In this document: positions 38,058 to 47,839 of the stretch, piece by piece | Layout: every line of letters starts with the position of its first letter | How positions within the stretch are numbered: position 1 is the first letter of the stretch | Assembly (NCBI RefSeq): GCF_001687565.2 | Contig: NZ_CP016534.2 | Location: 1,368,501-1,432,500, forward strand | DNA length: 64,000 nt | Direction: 5' to 3' | Source of the DNA: Planococcus antarcticus DSM 14505 | GTDB taxonomy: Bacteria; Bacillota; Bacilli; Bacillales_A; Planococcaceae | Notes under the pieces: model-generated | Databases searched by the model: none | What the model saw: the letters and a program-made list of their open reading frames with translations, nothing else | Told to the model about the DNA's origin: nothing | Translations under genes and position numbers: made by a program

Positions 38058-38108
38058 GCCGGGGCGTCTTATGCCTGTCGGACCAGAACGCCCGTCTCCA
38101 CTTTTCAT
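38058..38108. repeat. 51-base direct repeat, copy 1
   Basis: From GCCGGGGCGTCTTATGCC to CCACTTTTCAT, identical over 51 bases to 38179-38229. It resembles the GC-rich interspersed repeats common in Planococcaceae. Confidence 0.85.
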
Positions 38109-38178
38109 TTGTCTAGTTCCGATGGGCTGCTCCTCGGGACATAAGCCACCCCAGCTGTGTGGCAAAAAGCGCCACTTC

Positions 38179-38229
38179 GCCGGGGCGTCTTATGCCTGTC
38201 GGACCAGAACGCCCGTCTCCACTTTTCAT
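38179..38229. repeat. 51-base direct repeat, copy 2
   Basis: Exact second copy, 121 bases after the first. The intervening sequence contains GGGACATAAGCCACCCC, partly inverted relative to GGGGCGTCTTATGCC in the repeats. Ends 40 bases before the ytoI region. Confidence 0.85.
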
Positions 38230-38281
38230 GCACTTATGCTACACTATGAGGTAAAGGAATGTAGAAAGAATGGGTGAAATC

Positions 38282-39589
38282 ATGGCGACTAAACATGAAC
38301 AGATATTAGATTATATTGAGACCTTGGCCGTGGGAGAAAAAATTTCAGTGCGGCGTATTGCAAAGGATTTGCAGGTAAGTGAAGGGACCGCATACCGGGC
38401 CATTAAAGAAGCGGAGACGAACCGCTTGGTATCGACAATTGAACGTGTCGGAACCATCCGCATTGAGCGCAAAAAGAAAGAAAATATCGAGCGGTTGACC
38501 TATGCTGAAATCGTCAATATTGTTGATGGACAAGTACTGGGCGGCAGAGCTGGATTGCATAAATCTCTGAACAAATTCGTTATCGGGGCGATGCAGCTAG
38601 AAGACATGATGCGTTATACCGAAGCGGGTAATTTATTGATTGTTGGTAATCGTTATAAAGCGCATGAATATGCTCTCCTTGCAGGAGCAGCGGTGCTGGT
38701 TACGGGTGGATTTGAAGCATCCGAAGAAGTGAAGAAATTGGCCGATGAATTCGAGCTTCCGGTCATATCGACCAGCTACGATACCTTCACGGTAGCTACG
38801 ATGATCAACCGTGCGATTTACGATCAATTGATTAAAAAAGAAATTCTATTGATAGAAGATATTTTGATTCCATTGGAAGTGACGGCATATTTAACGCTTA
38901 AAGAGCCGATCAGTCGCTATCATGAGCTAAATGAAGAAACGACACATGGCGGCTTTCCGGTGGTTGACTATTCCAATAAATTGGTGGGCATTATCACATC
39001 GCGGGATGTCATCGGTCATTCGTCGACAGAATTAGTGGAGAAAGTGATGACCAAAGATCCAATTACGGTTTCCATGCAGACAAGCGTTGCGGCTGCAGGA
39101 CATCGCATGATCTGGGAAGGCATCGATCTATTGCCGGTAGCTGATGACCATGGCAAACTGAAAGGCGTTATCAGCAGGCAGGATGTATTAAAAGCGATAC
39201 AAACTGCCCAACGTCAGCCACAACAAGGGGAAACAATAGATGACATCATCAAAAATCAGCTTCATCAGCAGTCGAACGATAAATTGATTTTGGAATTTCG
39301 TGTTACACCGCAAATGACCAATGCGTATGGATCGATTTCCCATGGTGCGTATACGATGATCCTCACCGAAGCGGCGGGAGCGGCTCTTAAAACGAGAAAT
39401 CGGAAAGACAGTGTGCTGGAAAATATTTCAATATACTTTCTGAAGCCGGTTCAGCTGGACGCGTTGGTATTTGTCAGACCCAATATTCTGGACATCAGCC
39501 GAAAATCCGCCAAAGTGGAAGTTGAAGTAACGCTCGACCAGGAAATCGTCGGAAAGGCGATGTTGACATTCCAATTATTGGATCGATAA
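38282..39589 (+). CDS. ytoI: DRTGG-CBS-hotdog regulator-like protein YtoI
   Basis: 435 residues: an N-terminal winged-helix (HEQILDYIETLAVGEKISVR; LQVSEGTAYRAIKEAE), a DRTGG domain (about 75-185), two CBS domains (about 190-315), and a C-terminal hotdog thioesterase-like domain (YGSISHGAYTMILTEAAG). It looks like an adenine-nucleotide-sensing DNA-binding protein; targets unknown. ATG 38282 aligns with the B. subtilis start MATKHEQIL; an in-frame ATG at 38270 is possible. Confidence 0.92.
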   Translation: MATKHEQILDYIETLAVGEKISVRRIAKDLQVSEGTAYRAIKEAETNRLVSTIERVGTIRIERKKKENIERLTYAEIVNIVDGQVLGGRAGLHKSLNKFVIGAMQLEDMMRYTEAGNLLIVGNRYKAHEYALLAGAAVLVTGGFEASEEVKKLADEFELPVISTSYDTFTVATMINRAIYDQLIKKEILLIEDILIPLEVTAYLTLKEPISRYHELNEETTHGGFPVVDYSNKLVGIITSRDVIGHSSTELVEKVMTKDPITVSMQTSVAAAGHRMIWEGIDLLPVADDHGKLKGVISRQDVLKAIQTAQRQPQQGETIDDIIKNQLHQQSNDKLILEFRVTPQMTNAYGSISHGAYTMILTEAAGAALKTRNRKDSVLENISIYFLKPVQLDALVFVRPNILDISRKSAKVEVEVTLDQEIVGKAMLTFQLLDR

Positions 39590-39615
39590 ATTCGTCCTCA
39601 TATCGGGCCGAAAAA

Positions 39616-39653
39616 AGGCGACAGGCACACTCCTAATCGAGTGTGCCTGTCGC
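39616..39653. terminator. Perfect palindrome between convergent ytoI and ytpI
   Basis: 16-base arms GGCGACAGGCACACTC and GAGTGTGCCTGTCGCC with loop CTAATC, preceded by A6. It probably serves as a shared terminator, although no T-run follows on the plus strand. Such a long GC-rich palindrome could also be a REP-like element. Confidence 0.6.
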
Positions 39654-39682
39654 CTGAACATTCTATCGGATGAAGCCCTCAC

Positions 39683-39988
39683 TTAAGGGTTTAAGTCTGC
39701 TTCTTCCTCAAGGAATGCGTGGTAATGCCGGGACGCTTTGTAATTGTAATAAACAAGAGCTAGTCCAAGTACGATGAAAACGGCTGAAACGATATACGTG
39801 ATTGTGCTCTGGAATACGAACAGCTGGTTGATGCCAAAAAACGTAACAAAACTTCCCAAAGCTACGGATGCACGTGCAGCATACCATTTCTTTCTGATTG
39901 GCAGAACTGTGCGTGTACGGAATTGCTTTGTTTTATTATAAAAATAAAAAACAAATGATACAATGATTAAAATAACGAATATTAACAT
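39683..39988 (-). CDS. ytpI: YtpI-like membrane protein
   Basis: 101 residues, three predicted membrane helices (LIFVILIIVSFVFYFY; ASVALGSFVTFFGINQLFVF; ITYIVSAVFIVLGLALVYY). It occupies the ytoI-ytpI-nrnA position of Bacillus ytpI, whose function is unknown. The start at 39988 is set by AGGAGGTCCCT directly upstream; the frame extends to 40021 but lacks another ribosome site. Divergent from nrnA. Confidence 0.85.
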   Translation of the reverse strand: MLIFVILIIVSFVFYFYNKTKQFRTRTVLPIRKKWYAARASVALGSFVTFFGINQLFVFQSTITYIVSAVFIVLGLALVYYNYKASRHYHAFLEEEADLNP

Positions 39989-40080
39989 AGGGACCTCCTG
40001 AATTCCAAAACTCATTATCATTGTACTGAGAACTGAGCAAAATTGCGAATGGATTTCCTTATAAACGGAGGAACTCAGAA

Positions 40081-41025
40081 ATGAACAGTCAAATCATCGA
40101 CACAATTAAGCAATACAGCACGATTATTATTCATCGGCATGTACGGCCGGATCCAGATGCATACGGCTCTCAGCTCGGCTTGAAATACTTGTTGGAGCAA
40201 AATTATCCGGACAAGCGTATTTTGGCTACAGGCACACATGATTACACGATGGATTTTTTGGATTTTCCCGATGTTGTAAAAGACCAGGATTTTGAAGGTG
40301 CATTGGTAATCGTGACGGATACCGCTAATACGGAGCGTGTGGATGATCAGCGCTATAAAATGGGCGCAAAGCTTATCAAAATCGATCATCATCCGAATGA
40401 CGATGCCTATGGTGATATTGTAGCCGTTGATACGACGGCAAGCTCGGCCTCGGAATTGGTTTACGAGTTATTTACACATGGACATCAGCACGAAGGCTGG
40501 ACTTTGTCCGCAAAAGCTGCCCGGTTACTGTATGCGGGGATTATTGGAGATACCGGACGCTTCTTATTCCCAAGTACAACTCAAAAGACCTTCGCGATTG
40601 CAGGCGAACTCATCAAATATGATTTTGACCGCAATGCCTTGCATAATGGTATGTATGAAATGGACCGCAAATTACTGCATTTACAAGGATATATGTACCA
40701 GAATTTTAAAATGGATGAAAATGGTGCGGCCCATGTCAAAATCACCAAGGCTATTCTGAAGGAATTTGATGTTACGGCGACAGACACTTCTTTGCTGGTC
40801 GGTTCGCTCGGCAATGTTAAAGACATGAAAGCCTGGGTTATTCTAATTGAAGAAGATACTGAAATTCGGGTACGCCTGCGTTCTAAAGGACCGGTCATCA
40901 ATACGTTAGCGAAAGAATTTGGAGGTGGAGGCCACCCGATGGCTTCTGGTGCAACAGCCTATTCATGGCAGGAAGCTGATCGGGTGATCCAACGCCTTGC
41001 TGAAATCTGTGCTGCTGCAAACTAG
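40081..41025 (+). CDS. nrnA: Oligoribonuclease/3',5'-bisphosphate phosphatase NrnA (DHH family)
   Basis: Degrades nanoRNAs and dephosphorylates pAp. 314 residues: DHH domain with HVRPDPDAYGSQ, VTDTANTERVDD, KIDHHPNDD and GDTGRFLFP, then a DHHA1 domain ending GGGGHPMASGA. GGAGGA ribosome site 7 bases before ATG. B. subtilis has the sporulation genes ytrH and ytrI between nrnA and dnaE; here dnaE follows after 11 bases. Confidence 0.95.
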   Translation: MNSQIIDTIKQYSTIIIHRHVRPDPDAYGSQLGLKYLLEQNYPDKRILATGTHDYTMDFLDFPDVVKDQDFEGALVIVTDTANTERVDDQRYKMGAKLIKIDHHPNDDAYGDIVAVDTTASSASELVYELFTHGHQHEGWTLSAKAARLLYAGIIGDTGRFLFPSTTQKTFAIAGELIKYDFDRNALHNGMYEMDRKLLHLQGYMYQNFKMDENGAAHVKITKAILKEFDVTATDTSLLVGSLGNVKDMKAWVILIEEDTEIRVRLRSKGPVINTLAKEFGGGGHPMASGATAYSWQEADRVIQRLAEICAAAN

Positions 41026-41036
41026 GGAGGAGTCTG

Positions 41037-44000
41037 TTGTCAATGGTTTATCCGCATATAAGCACATCGGCTGATTTGCTGAAAAGTACGGTGCGCCTTG
41101 AACAACTTTTCCCATATTTGAAGGAACAAGGAGCCGTTTCAGCTGCAATCGTCAACACCAAACTATATGGCATTCTTCCGTTTTGGGAAGCGTGCCGCCG
41201 TGCCGGCATCCATGGGGTGGTCGGCCTTTCGGCATTTATCGAGCATGAAGAACAGCATTATCCGGTCGTTTTATATGCACAGTCGAATAAAGGCTATAGC
41301 AACCTCCTGAAGATTTCCAGCGCCTTGTCGACAAGAGATAAAAAATCCATACCTGAGCAATGGCTGAAAGCATACCGGGAAGGCTTGGTCTGCGTTATAC
41401 CGAACAAAATTGAATGGATGTTGACAGACCGAAGTTCTGTGTTGCAATACGTAAAGGAACTTTTTGGCACTGCGGCATTCGGTAGTATTGAACGACCAGG
41501 CGGAATTAAATCCGAGAAAGAGCCATCATTTGTCGAGCTCTGCGAAAACATGAAGCTATCGATCATCGCATCACACGAAAGTAGATATTTGCACCAGCAA
41601 GATGCATTCGCCTACGAAGTGGCATCAGCTATCGGACAAGGACTGAAGATAAATGATCCGGAAAGACAAAAGCCAGAGCATCTTTTTGCTTACGTTCCGA
41701 GCCGAACAGAATTCGAGTCCTGGTTTGCCGATTACCCTGAGTGGCTCCAGCGCACGGCCGACCTGCTAGAAAGCTGCCAAGTAACAATTGCTATGAATCG
41801 ACAGCTGCTTCCAGTGTTTCCATTAGCTGAAGAAACTGATAAAGTTTCTTTTATTGCGGAGCTGTGCAAAGCCGGGTTGACAGAGCGAGCACCTGGTTTT
41901 TCAGAAAACTACCAGGAAAGGCTGGATTATGAGCTGTCCGTTATCGGGTCAATGGGCTTTATCGATTATTTCCTGATTGTCGCGGATTTCATGAAATATG
42001 CTAGAGATCAAGGCATTATGACAGGTCCTGGCCGCGGTTCTTCAGCCAGTTCGCTCGTGGCCTACTCGTTGAAGATCACCGACGTGGACCCTATTGAGCA
42101 CGGCTTGCTGTTTGAGCGCTTTTTGAATCCGGAGCGGATCACACTGCCGGATATCGATATCGATTTTGCTGACCACAGACGTCATGAAGTAGTAGACTAC
42201 GTGGCGAAAAAATACGGTGCGGTCCGCACGGCGCAAATTATCACGTTCGGCACTTTATCGGCCAAAGCTGTCGCACGCGATACCGCCCGTGTATTCGGCT
42301 TTGAAGCGGAAGAACTTGAAGCTATTTCGAAAATGATTCCGAACCGTCCAGGCACAACATTGCGGTCAGCACTGAAAGAGTCGCCAGCATTGAATGAATG
42401 GATCGTAGAACGTGAAGAACGCAAATCTTGGTTCAAGACGGCTTTGAAATTGGAAGGACTGCCGCGTCATGCCTCTACCCATGCGGCAGGTGTGATTTTA
42501 AGCCCGACTCCACTTGTTGACCATGTGCCGATTGAAAAAGGCCATGAAGAAATTTATTTAACGCAGTGGCCCATGCAGGAACTAGAAGCAATCGGCTTGT
42601 TGAAAATGGATTTTCTCGGATTGCGCAATTTAACAATTCTAGAACAGATCCGCAGCCTGATTTATTGGGATACTAAAAAACGGATCGATTATCGGAGCAT
42701 TCCGCTGGGAGATGCTGAAACTTATAAATTATTGGCATTGGGTGACACGACCGGTGTCTTCCAGTTAGAGTCTGATGGCATGCGCCGTGCGCTCCAGCAA
42801 ATCAAACCGACAGCTTTTGGCGATATTGTCGCTGTTAATGCATTGTTCCGTCCAGGCCCGATGGAATTTATTCCGCTGTATGCCAGACGGAAGCATGGGC
42901 AGGAAGCTGTACAATACGTCCATCCGATCCTTGAACCAATTTTGAGCGAAACATATGGCGTTATCGTCTATCAAGAGCAGATTATGCACATTGCAGCAAA
43001 AATGGCAGGTTTTTCTCTTGGTGAGGCCGACTTGTTGCGTCGTGCAGTTAGTAAGAAAAAGCGTGAGATTCTGGACGAAGAACGCGCACATTTTACCCAA
43101 GGAGCAAAAGTGAAAGGATTTACCGAAGCGGAAGCGTCGGAAGTTTATGATTTGATCGTCCGTTTCGCCGATTATGGCTTTCCGAAAAGCCATGCTGTTG
43201 CTTACAGTATGATTTCCTACCAATTGAGCTATATGAAAACACATTATGCGGTCTATTTCTATACCGGCTTGTTGACCAATAGTGCCGGCAATGCTGATAA
43301 GACCAAACAATTGATGCAGGAAATCAAAGAAAAGAAAATTCCGTTGCTGCCGCCGTCTGTTCAAAAAAGCCGCCATTCGTTTTCTGTAGAAGGCGGCCAA
43401 ATACGGGTCGGTTTGAATGTGGTCAAAGGGATTCCAGGAACAGCGATTAAGGCAATGCTTGCTGCCAGAGAAGAAGGACCGTTCAGCAGCTTATTCAATA
43501 TCGCTGAACGCATTTCGGCTTTGCATTTTACCCGGAAATCTTTTGAGCCGCTGATCAAAGCGGGTGCTCTTGATGAGTTCGGCTATGATCGCGGTGTTTT
43601 ATTGGCTTCACTGGAGAGTGCCATCAAGCACGCGGAATTGGTTAAGCCGACTGAGGACCCTGGATTGTTTGATGACATGGGATCAAGTTTCATGAAGCCG
43701 AAATACACCAAGGCCACGGACATGCCCGAAACCCTGAAACTCGATTATGAAAAAGAAGTTCTTGGGTTTTATTTGTCTAAGCATCCGATTGAACGTGAGA
43801 AAGAAGACCGCCAGAAATCTTACGCTGAACTGAAATCATTAAAAACGAAGCGTGACCGGGAATTGGTGAAGGTATTAGGAATGGTGGAGGATGTCAAACG
43901 GATCCGAACGAAAAAAGGAGATGCCATGGCATTTGTGACTTTGGTGGATGAGACGGGTCCGACTTCTGTGACGTTATTTCCGGTTGAGTATGCCAAATAC

Positions 44001-44099
44001 AACCTTCTTCTGGAACCCCAGGCAATCCTCGAAATTCAGGGTCTGGTCGAAAATCGTAATCAAAAAACGGCTATTATCTGTAAAACTATAGAAACTTGA
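41037..44099 (+). CDS. dnaE: DNA polymerase III alpha subunit DnaE
   Basis: Error-prone replicase that extends primers before handing over to PolC. 1020 residues from TTG 41037 (GGGAGGAG 6 bases upstream; start matches the MSFV type N terminus). The N-terminal PHP domain is degenerate: HISTSADLL and AIVNTKLYG lack the metal ligands of HxHS and TDH. The catalytic aspartates are in LPDIDIDFAD near residue 370, helix-hairpin motifs follow (FADYGFPKSHAVAYSMISYQ), and an OB-fold closes the protein (VKVLGMVEDVKRIRTKKGD). It is about 95 residues shorter than B. subtilis DnaE. Confidence 0.95.
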   Translation: MSMVYPHISTSADLLKSTVRLEQLFPYLKEQGAVSAAIVNTKLYGILPFWEACRRAGIHGVVGLSAFIEHEEQHYPVVLYAQSNKGYSNLLKISSALSTRDKKSIPEQWLKAYREGLVCVIPNKIEWMLTDRSSVLQYVKELFGTAAFGSIERPGGIKSEKEPSFVELCENMKLSIIASHESRYLHQQDAFAYEVASAIGQGLKINDPERQKPEHLFAYVPSRTEFESWFADYPEWLQRTADLLESCQVTIAMNRQLLPVFPLAEETDKVSFIAELCKAGLTERAPGFSENYQERLDYELSVIGSMGFIDYFLIVADFMKYARDQGIMTGPGRGSSASSLVAYSLKITDVDPIEHGLLFERFLNPERITLPDIDIDFADHRRHEVVDYVAKKYGAVRTAQIITFGTLSAKAVARDTARVFGFEAEELEAISKMIPNRPGTTLRSALKESPALNEWIVEREERKSWFKTALKLEGLPRHASTHAAGVILSPTPLVDHVPIEKGHEEIYLTQWPMQELEAIGLLKMDFLGLRNLTILEQIRSLIYWDTKKRIDYRSIPLGDAETYKLLALGDTTGVFQLESDGMRRALQQIKPTAFGDIVAVNALFRPGPMEFIPLYARRKHGQEAVQYVHPILEPILSETYGVIVYQEQIMHIAAKMAGFSLGEADLLRRAVSKKKREILDEERAHFTQGAKVKGFTEAEASEVYDLIVRFADYGFPKSHAVAYSMISYQLSYMKTHYAVYFYTGLLTNSAGNADKTKQLMQEIKEKKIPLLPPSVQKSRHSFSVEGGQIRVGLNVVKGIPGTAIKAMLAAREEGPFSSLFNIAERISALHFTRKSFEPLIKAGALDEFGYDRGVLLASLESAIKHAELVKPTEDPGLFDDMGSSFMKPKYTKATDMPETLKLDYEKEVLGFYLSKHPIEREKEDRQKSYAELKSLKTKRDRELVKVLGMVEDVKRIRTKKGDAMAFVTLVDETGPTSVTLFPVEYAKYNLLLEPQAILEIQGLVENRNQKTAIICKTIET

Positions 44100-44129
44100 C
44101 TGCTTTTCTCAAAGAAAAGCAGTTTTTTC
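44100..44129 (+). terminator. dnaE terminator
   Basis: Perfect stem CTGCTTTTCT with AGAAAAGCAG and T6. Confidence 0.88.
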
Positions 44130-44167
44130 TTTACGTAGCACTGTTTTTTTTGTAAGGTAGAGGATAT

Positions 44168-44184
44168 AAGTGGCCAGACCACTT
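44168..44184 (+). promoter_or_regulatory. Putative operator of the FadR-type regulator
   Basis: A perfect 6+5+6 inverted repeat AAGTGG-CCAGA-CCACTT. It has the same 17-base layout as FadR-subfamily operators (TGG...CCA core) and overlaps a -10-like TATAAG (44164-44169), 28 bases before the regulator start codon. This suggests autorepression covering the accDA operon. Confidence 0.6.
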
Positions 44185-44212
44185 TCAAAAAAATGGGAAC
44201 TGAGGAACCGTC

Positions 44213-44863
44213 ATGAATCAATCGAAACGATATTTAGATATAGTACGGGACATTCGTGATATGATTCGCCAAGAAAAAATTAAGCCAGGCGACCGCATTC
44301 CATCTGAAAGGGAACTGGCCGAAACTATGCAAGTTGGTCGCTCAACTTTACGGGAAGCGCTGCGTAGTTTGGAATTGTTGGGATTGATCGAGACACGCAG
44401 AGGAGAAGGTACATTTTTGTCTGATTACAGAAACCATAAATTAGTTGAAGTTCTGTCAACTTTTGTCTTGCAAGACAATCAATCGCATGAGGATGTCTGG
44501 CAAACGCGCCAGCTTCATGAAATGGCAGCGATTCAGGCGATTTGCCAAAATGAAGCAGCCAGTCAAATGAAGATCTGGGACAGTTTCCGTTTACGCTTAA
44601 CAGGTGAGAGTTTTCAGCGAGAAGATTTTGTGCGTGAACTGATGGTGTTGTCGGGCAACCGACTGTCATTGAAAATTTGGTTTTTATTAAAACAATACAG
44701 CGGAAATCCATACGATGGAACCGTCTCTTCAGAAGAAATAGACCGCATGAACGATATATTGACCGCAATCGAGCGGCAAGACGCAGATACAGCCATTCGC
44801 GAGTTCAAAGCTTGGAGTGAGTGGCTACAAAAGGAGAGAATACGCAATGGCAATTATTCGTGA
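44213..44863 (+). CDS. GntR-family (FadR subfamily) transcriptional regulator
   Basis: 216 residues. Winged helix at 1-72 ([40 protein letters not shown]) and a C-terminal all-helical FCD ligand domain. GAGG ribosome site before the ATG. Its 3' end overlaps the accD start by 17 bases, so it is co-transcribed with accDA, and a palindrome upstream looks like its operator. A link to fatty-acid supply is inferred from context; the effector is unknown. In B. subtilis this position between dnaE and accD holds the malic enzyme gene ytsJ. Confidence 0.88.
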   Translation: MNQSKRYLDIVRDIRDMIRQEKIKPGDRIPSERELAETMQVGRSTLREALRSLELLGLIETRRGEGTFLSDYRNHKLVEVLSTFVLQDNQSHEDVWQTRQLHEMAAIQAICQNEAASQMKIWDSFRLRLTGESFQREDFVRELMVLSGNRLSLKIWFLLKQYSGNPYDGTVSSEEIDRMNDILTAIERQDADTAIREFKAWSEWLQKERIRNGNYS

Positions 44864-45719
44864 TATTTTTAAGCGCAACAAAGACGGCAAAGAAGCAACC
44901 ATCCCTTCTAAATCTGCAAAAGATGTACCAGAGGGGTTGATGACCAAATGTCCTAACTGTAAAGAAATCACGTTGACGAAGGATTTGGAGAAAAACAATA
45001 AAGTTTGCCCGAAATGTGACCATCACTTCAAAATGACCGCTCATGAACGCATAAAAGGTTTACTAGATGAAGGCAGCTTCGAGTCGATGGATGATCATTT
45101 AAAATCAGAAAATCCACTCGGTTTCCCAGGTTATTCAGAAAAAGTTCAAGCGGACAGCGAAAAAACCGGTTTGAACGAAGCAGTGTTGACAGGTTCGGGT
45201 AAATTATTGGGTCAGAACATCGTTTTGGCCGTGATGGATTCGCATTTCCGAATGGGTTCGATGGGTTCAGTTGTAGGCGAGAAGATTACGCGAGCTATTG
45301 AAGCGGCTACAGACCGCAAATTGCCATTCATTATCTTTACAGCAAGCGGCGGGGCGCGCATGCAAGAAGGGGTTTTGTCTTTGATGCAAATGGCTAAAAC
45401 CAGCGTCGCGTTAAAGCGTCACAGCAATGAAGGTTTATTGTTTGTATCTGTTCTGACACATCCAACAACGGGCGGGGTATCGGCAAGTTTCGCTTCAGTA
45501 GGAGACATCAATATCGCTGAGCCAAAAGCCTTAATCGGTTTTGCGGGACGGCGGGTCATTGAACAGACAGTTCGAGAAAAGCTGCCGGAAGATTTCCAGA
45601 CGGCTGAATTTTTGCTGGACCATGGGCAATTGGATGCAGTCGTTCACCGTGCCAAAATGCAAAATACTTTGGCGACCATCGTGCGTCTCCATACGAAAGG
45701 GGTTGTCGCAAATGGCTAA
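44847..45719 (+). CDS. accD: Acetyl-CoA carboxylase carboxyltransferase subunit beta
   Basis: With AccA transfers CO2 from biotin to acetyl-CoA, making malonyl-CoA. 290 residues from ATG 44847 (AAAGGAGAG upstream); an in-frame GTG at 44817 is rejected. The N-terminal zinc ribbon CPNCKEI...CPKCDHH is followed by the crotonase-fold carboxylase ([37 protein letters not shown]). Overlaps the regulator gene and accA. Confidence 0.96.
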   Translation: MAIIRDIFKRNKDGKEATIPSKSAKDVPEGLMTKCPNCKEITLTKDLEKNNKVCPKCDHHFKMTAHERIKGLLDEGSFESMDDHLKSENPLGFPGYSEKVQADSEKTGLNEAVLTGSGKLLGQNIVLAVMDSHFRMGSMGSVVGEKITRAIEAATDRKLPFIIFTASGGARMQEGVLSLMQMAKTSVALKRHSNEGLLFVSVLTHPTTGGVSASFASVGDINIAEPKALIGFAGRRVIEQTVREKLPEDFQTAEFLLDHGQLDAVVHRAKMQNTLATIVRLHTKGVVANG

Positions 45720-46680
45720 GAAAAACGGAAAAAAATCAATGCCTTTTGAGGAGCCTCTTATCCAGCTGCGAACAAAAATTTCCGAGCTGAAGGATTATAC
45801 TACAAACACTGAAGTCGATTTGAGTTCAGAGATCAAATCTCTGGAAGACCGGTTCTCTAAACTTGAAGAAGAAATATATGAAAACATGAAGCCTTGGGAC
45901 CGCGTCCAAGTGGCACGCCATCCTGAACGTCCGACCACTCTCGACTATATCCCGTTGATTTTCAACGATTTTATTGAATTGCACGGAGATCGATTGTACG
46001 GCGACGATGCAGCAATCGTCAGTGGAATTGCGTCTTTTCATGGCCAGCCGGTTACAATTATTGGGCATCAACGCGGCAAGGACACGAAAGAAAACGTCAG
46101 ACGAAATTTTGGAATGCCACATCCGGAAGGCTACCGGAAAGCATTGCGATTGATGAAACAGGCGGAAAAGTTCAAACGTCCGATCATTTGCCTGATTGAT
46201 ACGAAAGGCGCCTATCCAGGCAAAGCAGCGGAGGAACGCGGACAAAGCGAAGCGATCGCACGTAATCTAGTAGAAATGGCTGGACTTGAAGTGCCGGTAC
46301 TATCCATTGTCATTGGTGAAGGTGGAAGCGGAGGAGCACTTGCACTGGGTGTCGGCAATCATATTTTGATGCTGGAGAACTCGACATTTTCGGTTATCTC
46401 TCCCGAAGGAGCGGCTTCTATACTATGGAAAGACTCGGCTCTAGCACAAACAGCTGCCGAAGCGATGAAAATCACTGCACCGGATCTATTAGAAATGAAA
46501 ATAATTGAACACATGATTCCAGAAGTGCGCGGTGGTGCGCATCACGATCCGCAGAAGCAGGCTTCAATCATTTCAGAAGCAATCCGACGCTCGTTGGAGG
46601 AATTGAATGACATGTCTGGTGAAGAGTTGGTTGATCAGCGTTACCGGAAGTTCAAATCAATCGGTGTATTCAGTGAATGA
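45712..46680 (+). CDS. accA: Acetyl-CoA carboxylase carboxyltransferase subunit alpha
   Basis: 322 residues. Partner of AccD in the alpha2beta2 carboxyltransferase. N-terminal coiled region ([26 protein letters not shown]), then [31 protein letters not shown] and [16 protein letters not shown]. The start ATG overlaps the end of accD by 8 bases and follows GAAAGGGG; the frame is open further upstream inside accD without meaning. Terminator follows. Confidence 0.96.
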   Translation: MAKKNGKKSMPFEEPLIQLRTKISELKDYTTNTEVDLSSEIKSLEDRFSKLEEEIYENMKPWDRVQVARHPERPTTLDYIPLIFNDFIELHGDRLYGDDAAIVSGIASFHGQPVTIIGHQRGKDTKENVRRNFGMPHPEGYRKALRLMKQAEKFKRPIICLIDTKGAYPGKAAEERGQSEAIARNLVEMAGLEVPVLSIVIGEGGSGGALALGVGNHILMLENSTFSVISPEGAASILWKDSALAQTAAEAMKITAPDLLEMKIIEHMIPEVRGGAHHDPQKQASIISEAIRRSLEELNDMSGEELVDQRYRKFKSIGVFSE

Positions 46681-46682
46681 AG

Positions 46683-46705
46683 AAAAACCGCCTAAGCGGT
46701 TTTTT
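46683..46705 (+). terminator. accA terminator
   Basis: Short perfect stem AAAAACCGC with GCGGTTTTT, loop CTAA. Confidence 0.8.
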
Positions 46706-46836
46706 ATTTTCGATAAAAGAAAAAGAACCGGGCTTTCCTAATGTAACAATCAAGAAAAATCAATGAAATCTTAACATGCTTTGGGGCTTTTCAAGACTGA
46801 CAGTAGCGCCGTGGCGTGGTAAGGTGAACAGAGTAA

Positions 46837-47817
<981 letters not shown>

Positions 47818-47839
47818 AACGGTAAATGGAGTGAGTTTA

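Noticed and set aside
38058..38229. Possible CRISPR-like array
   Set aside because: Only two units, 51 bases long, with a single 70-base spacer and no cas genes.
38071..38277. 68-codon frame before ytoI
   Set aside because: Composed of the 51-base direct repeats and their spacer.
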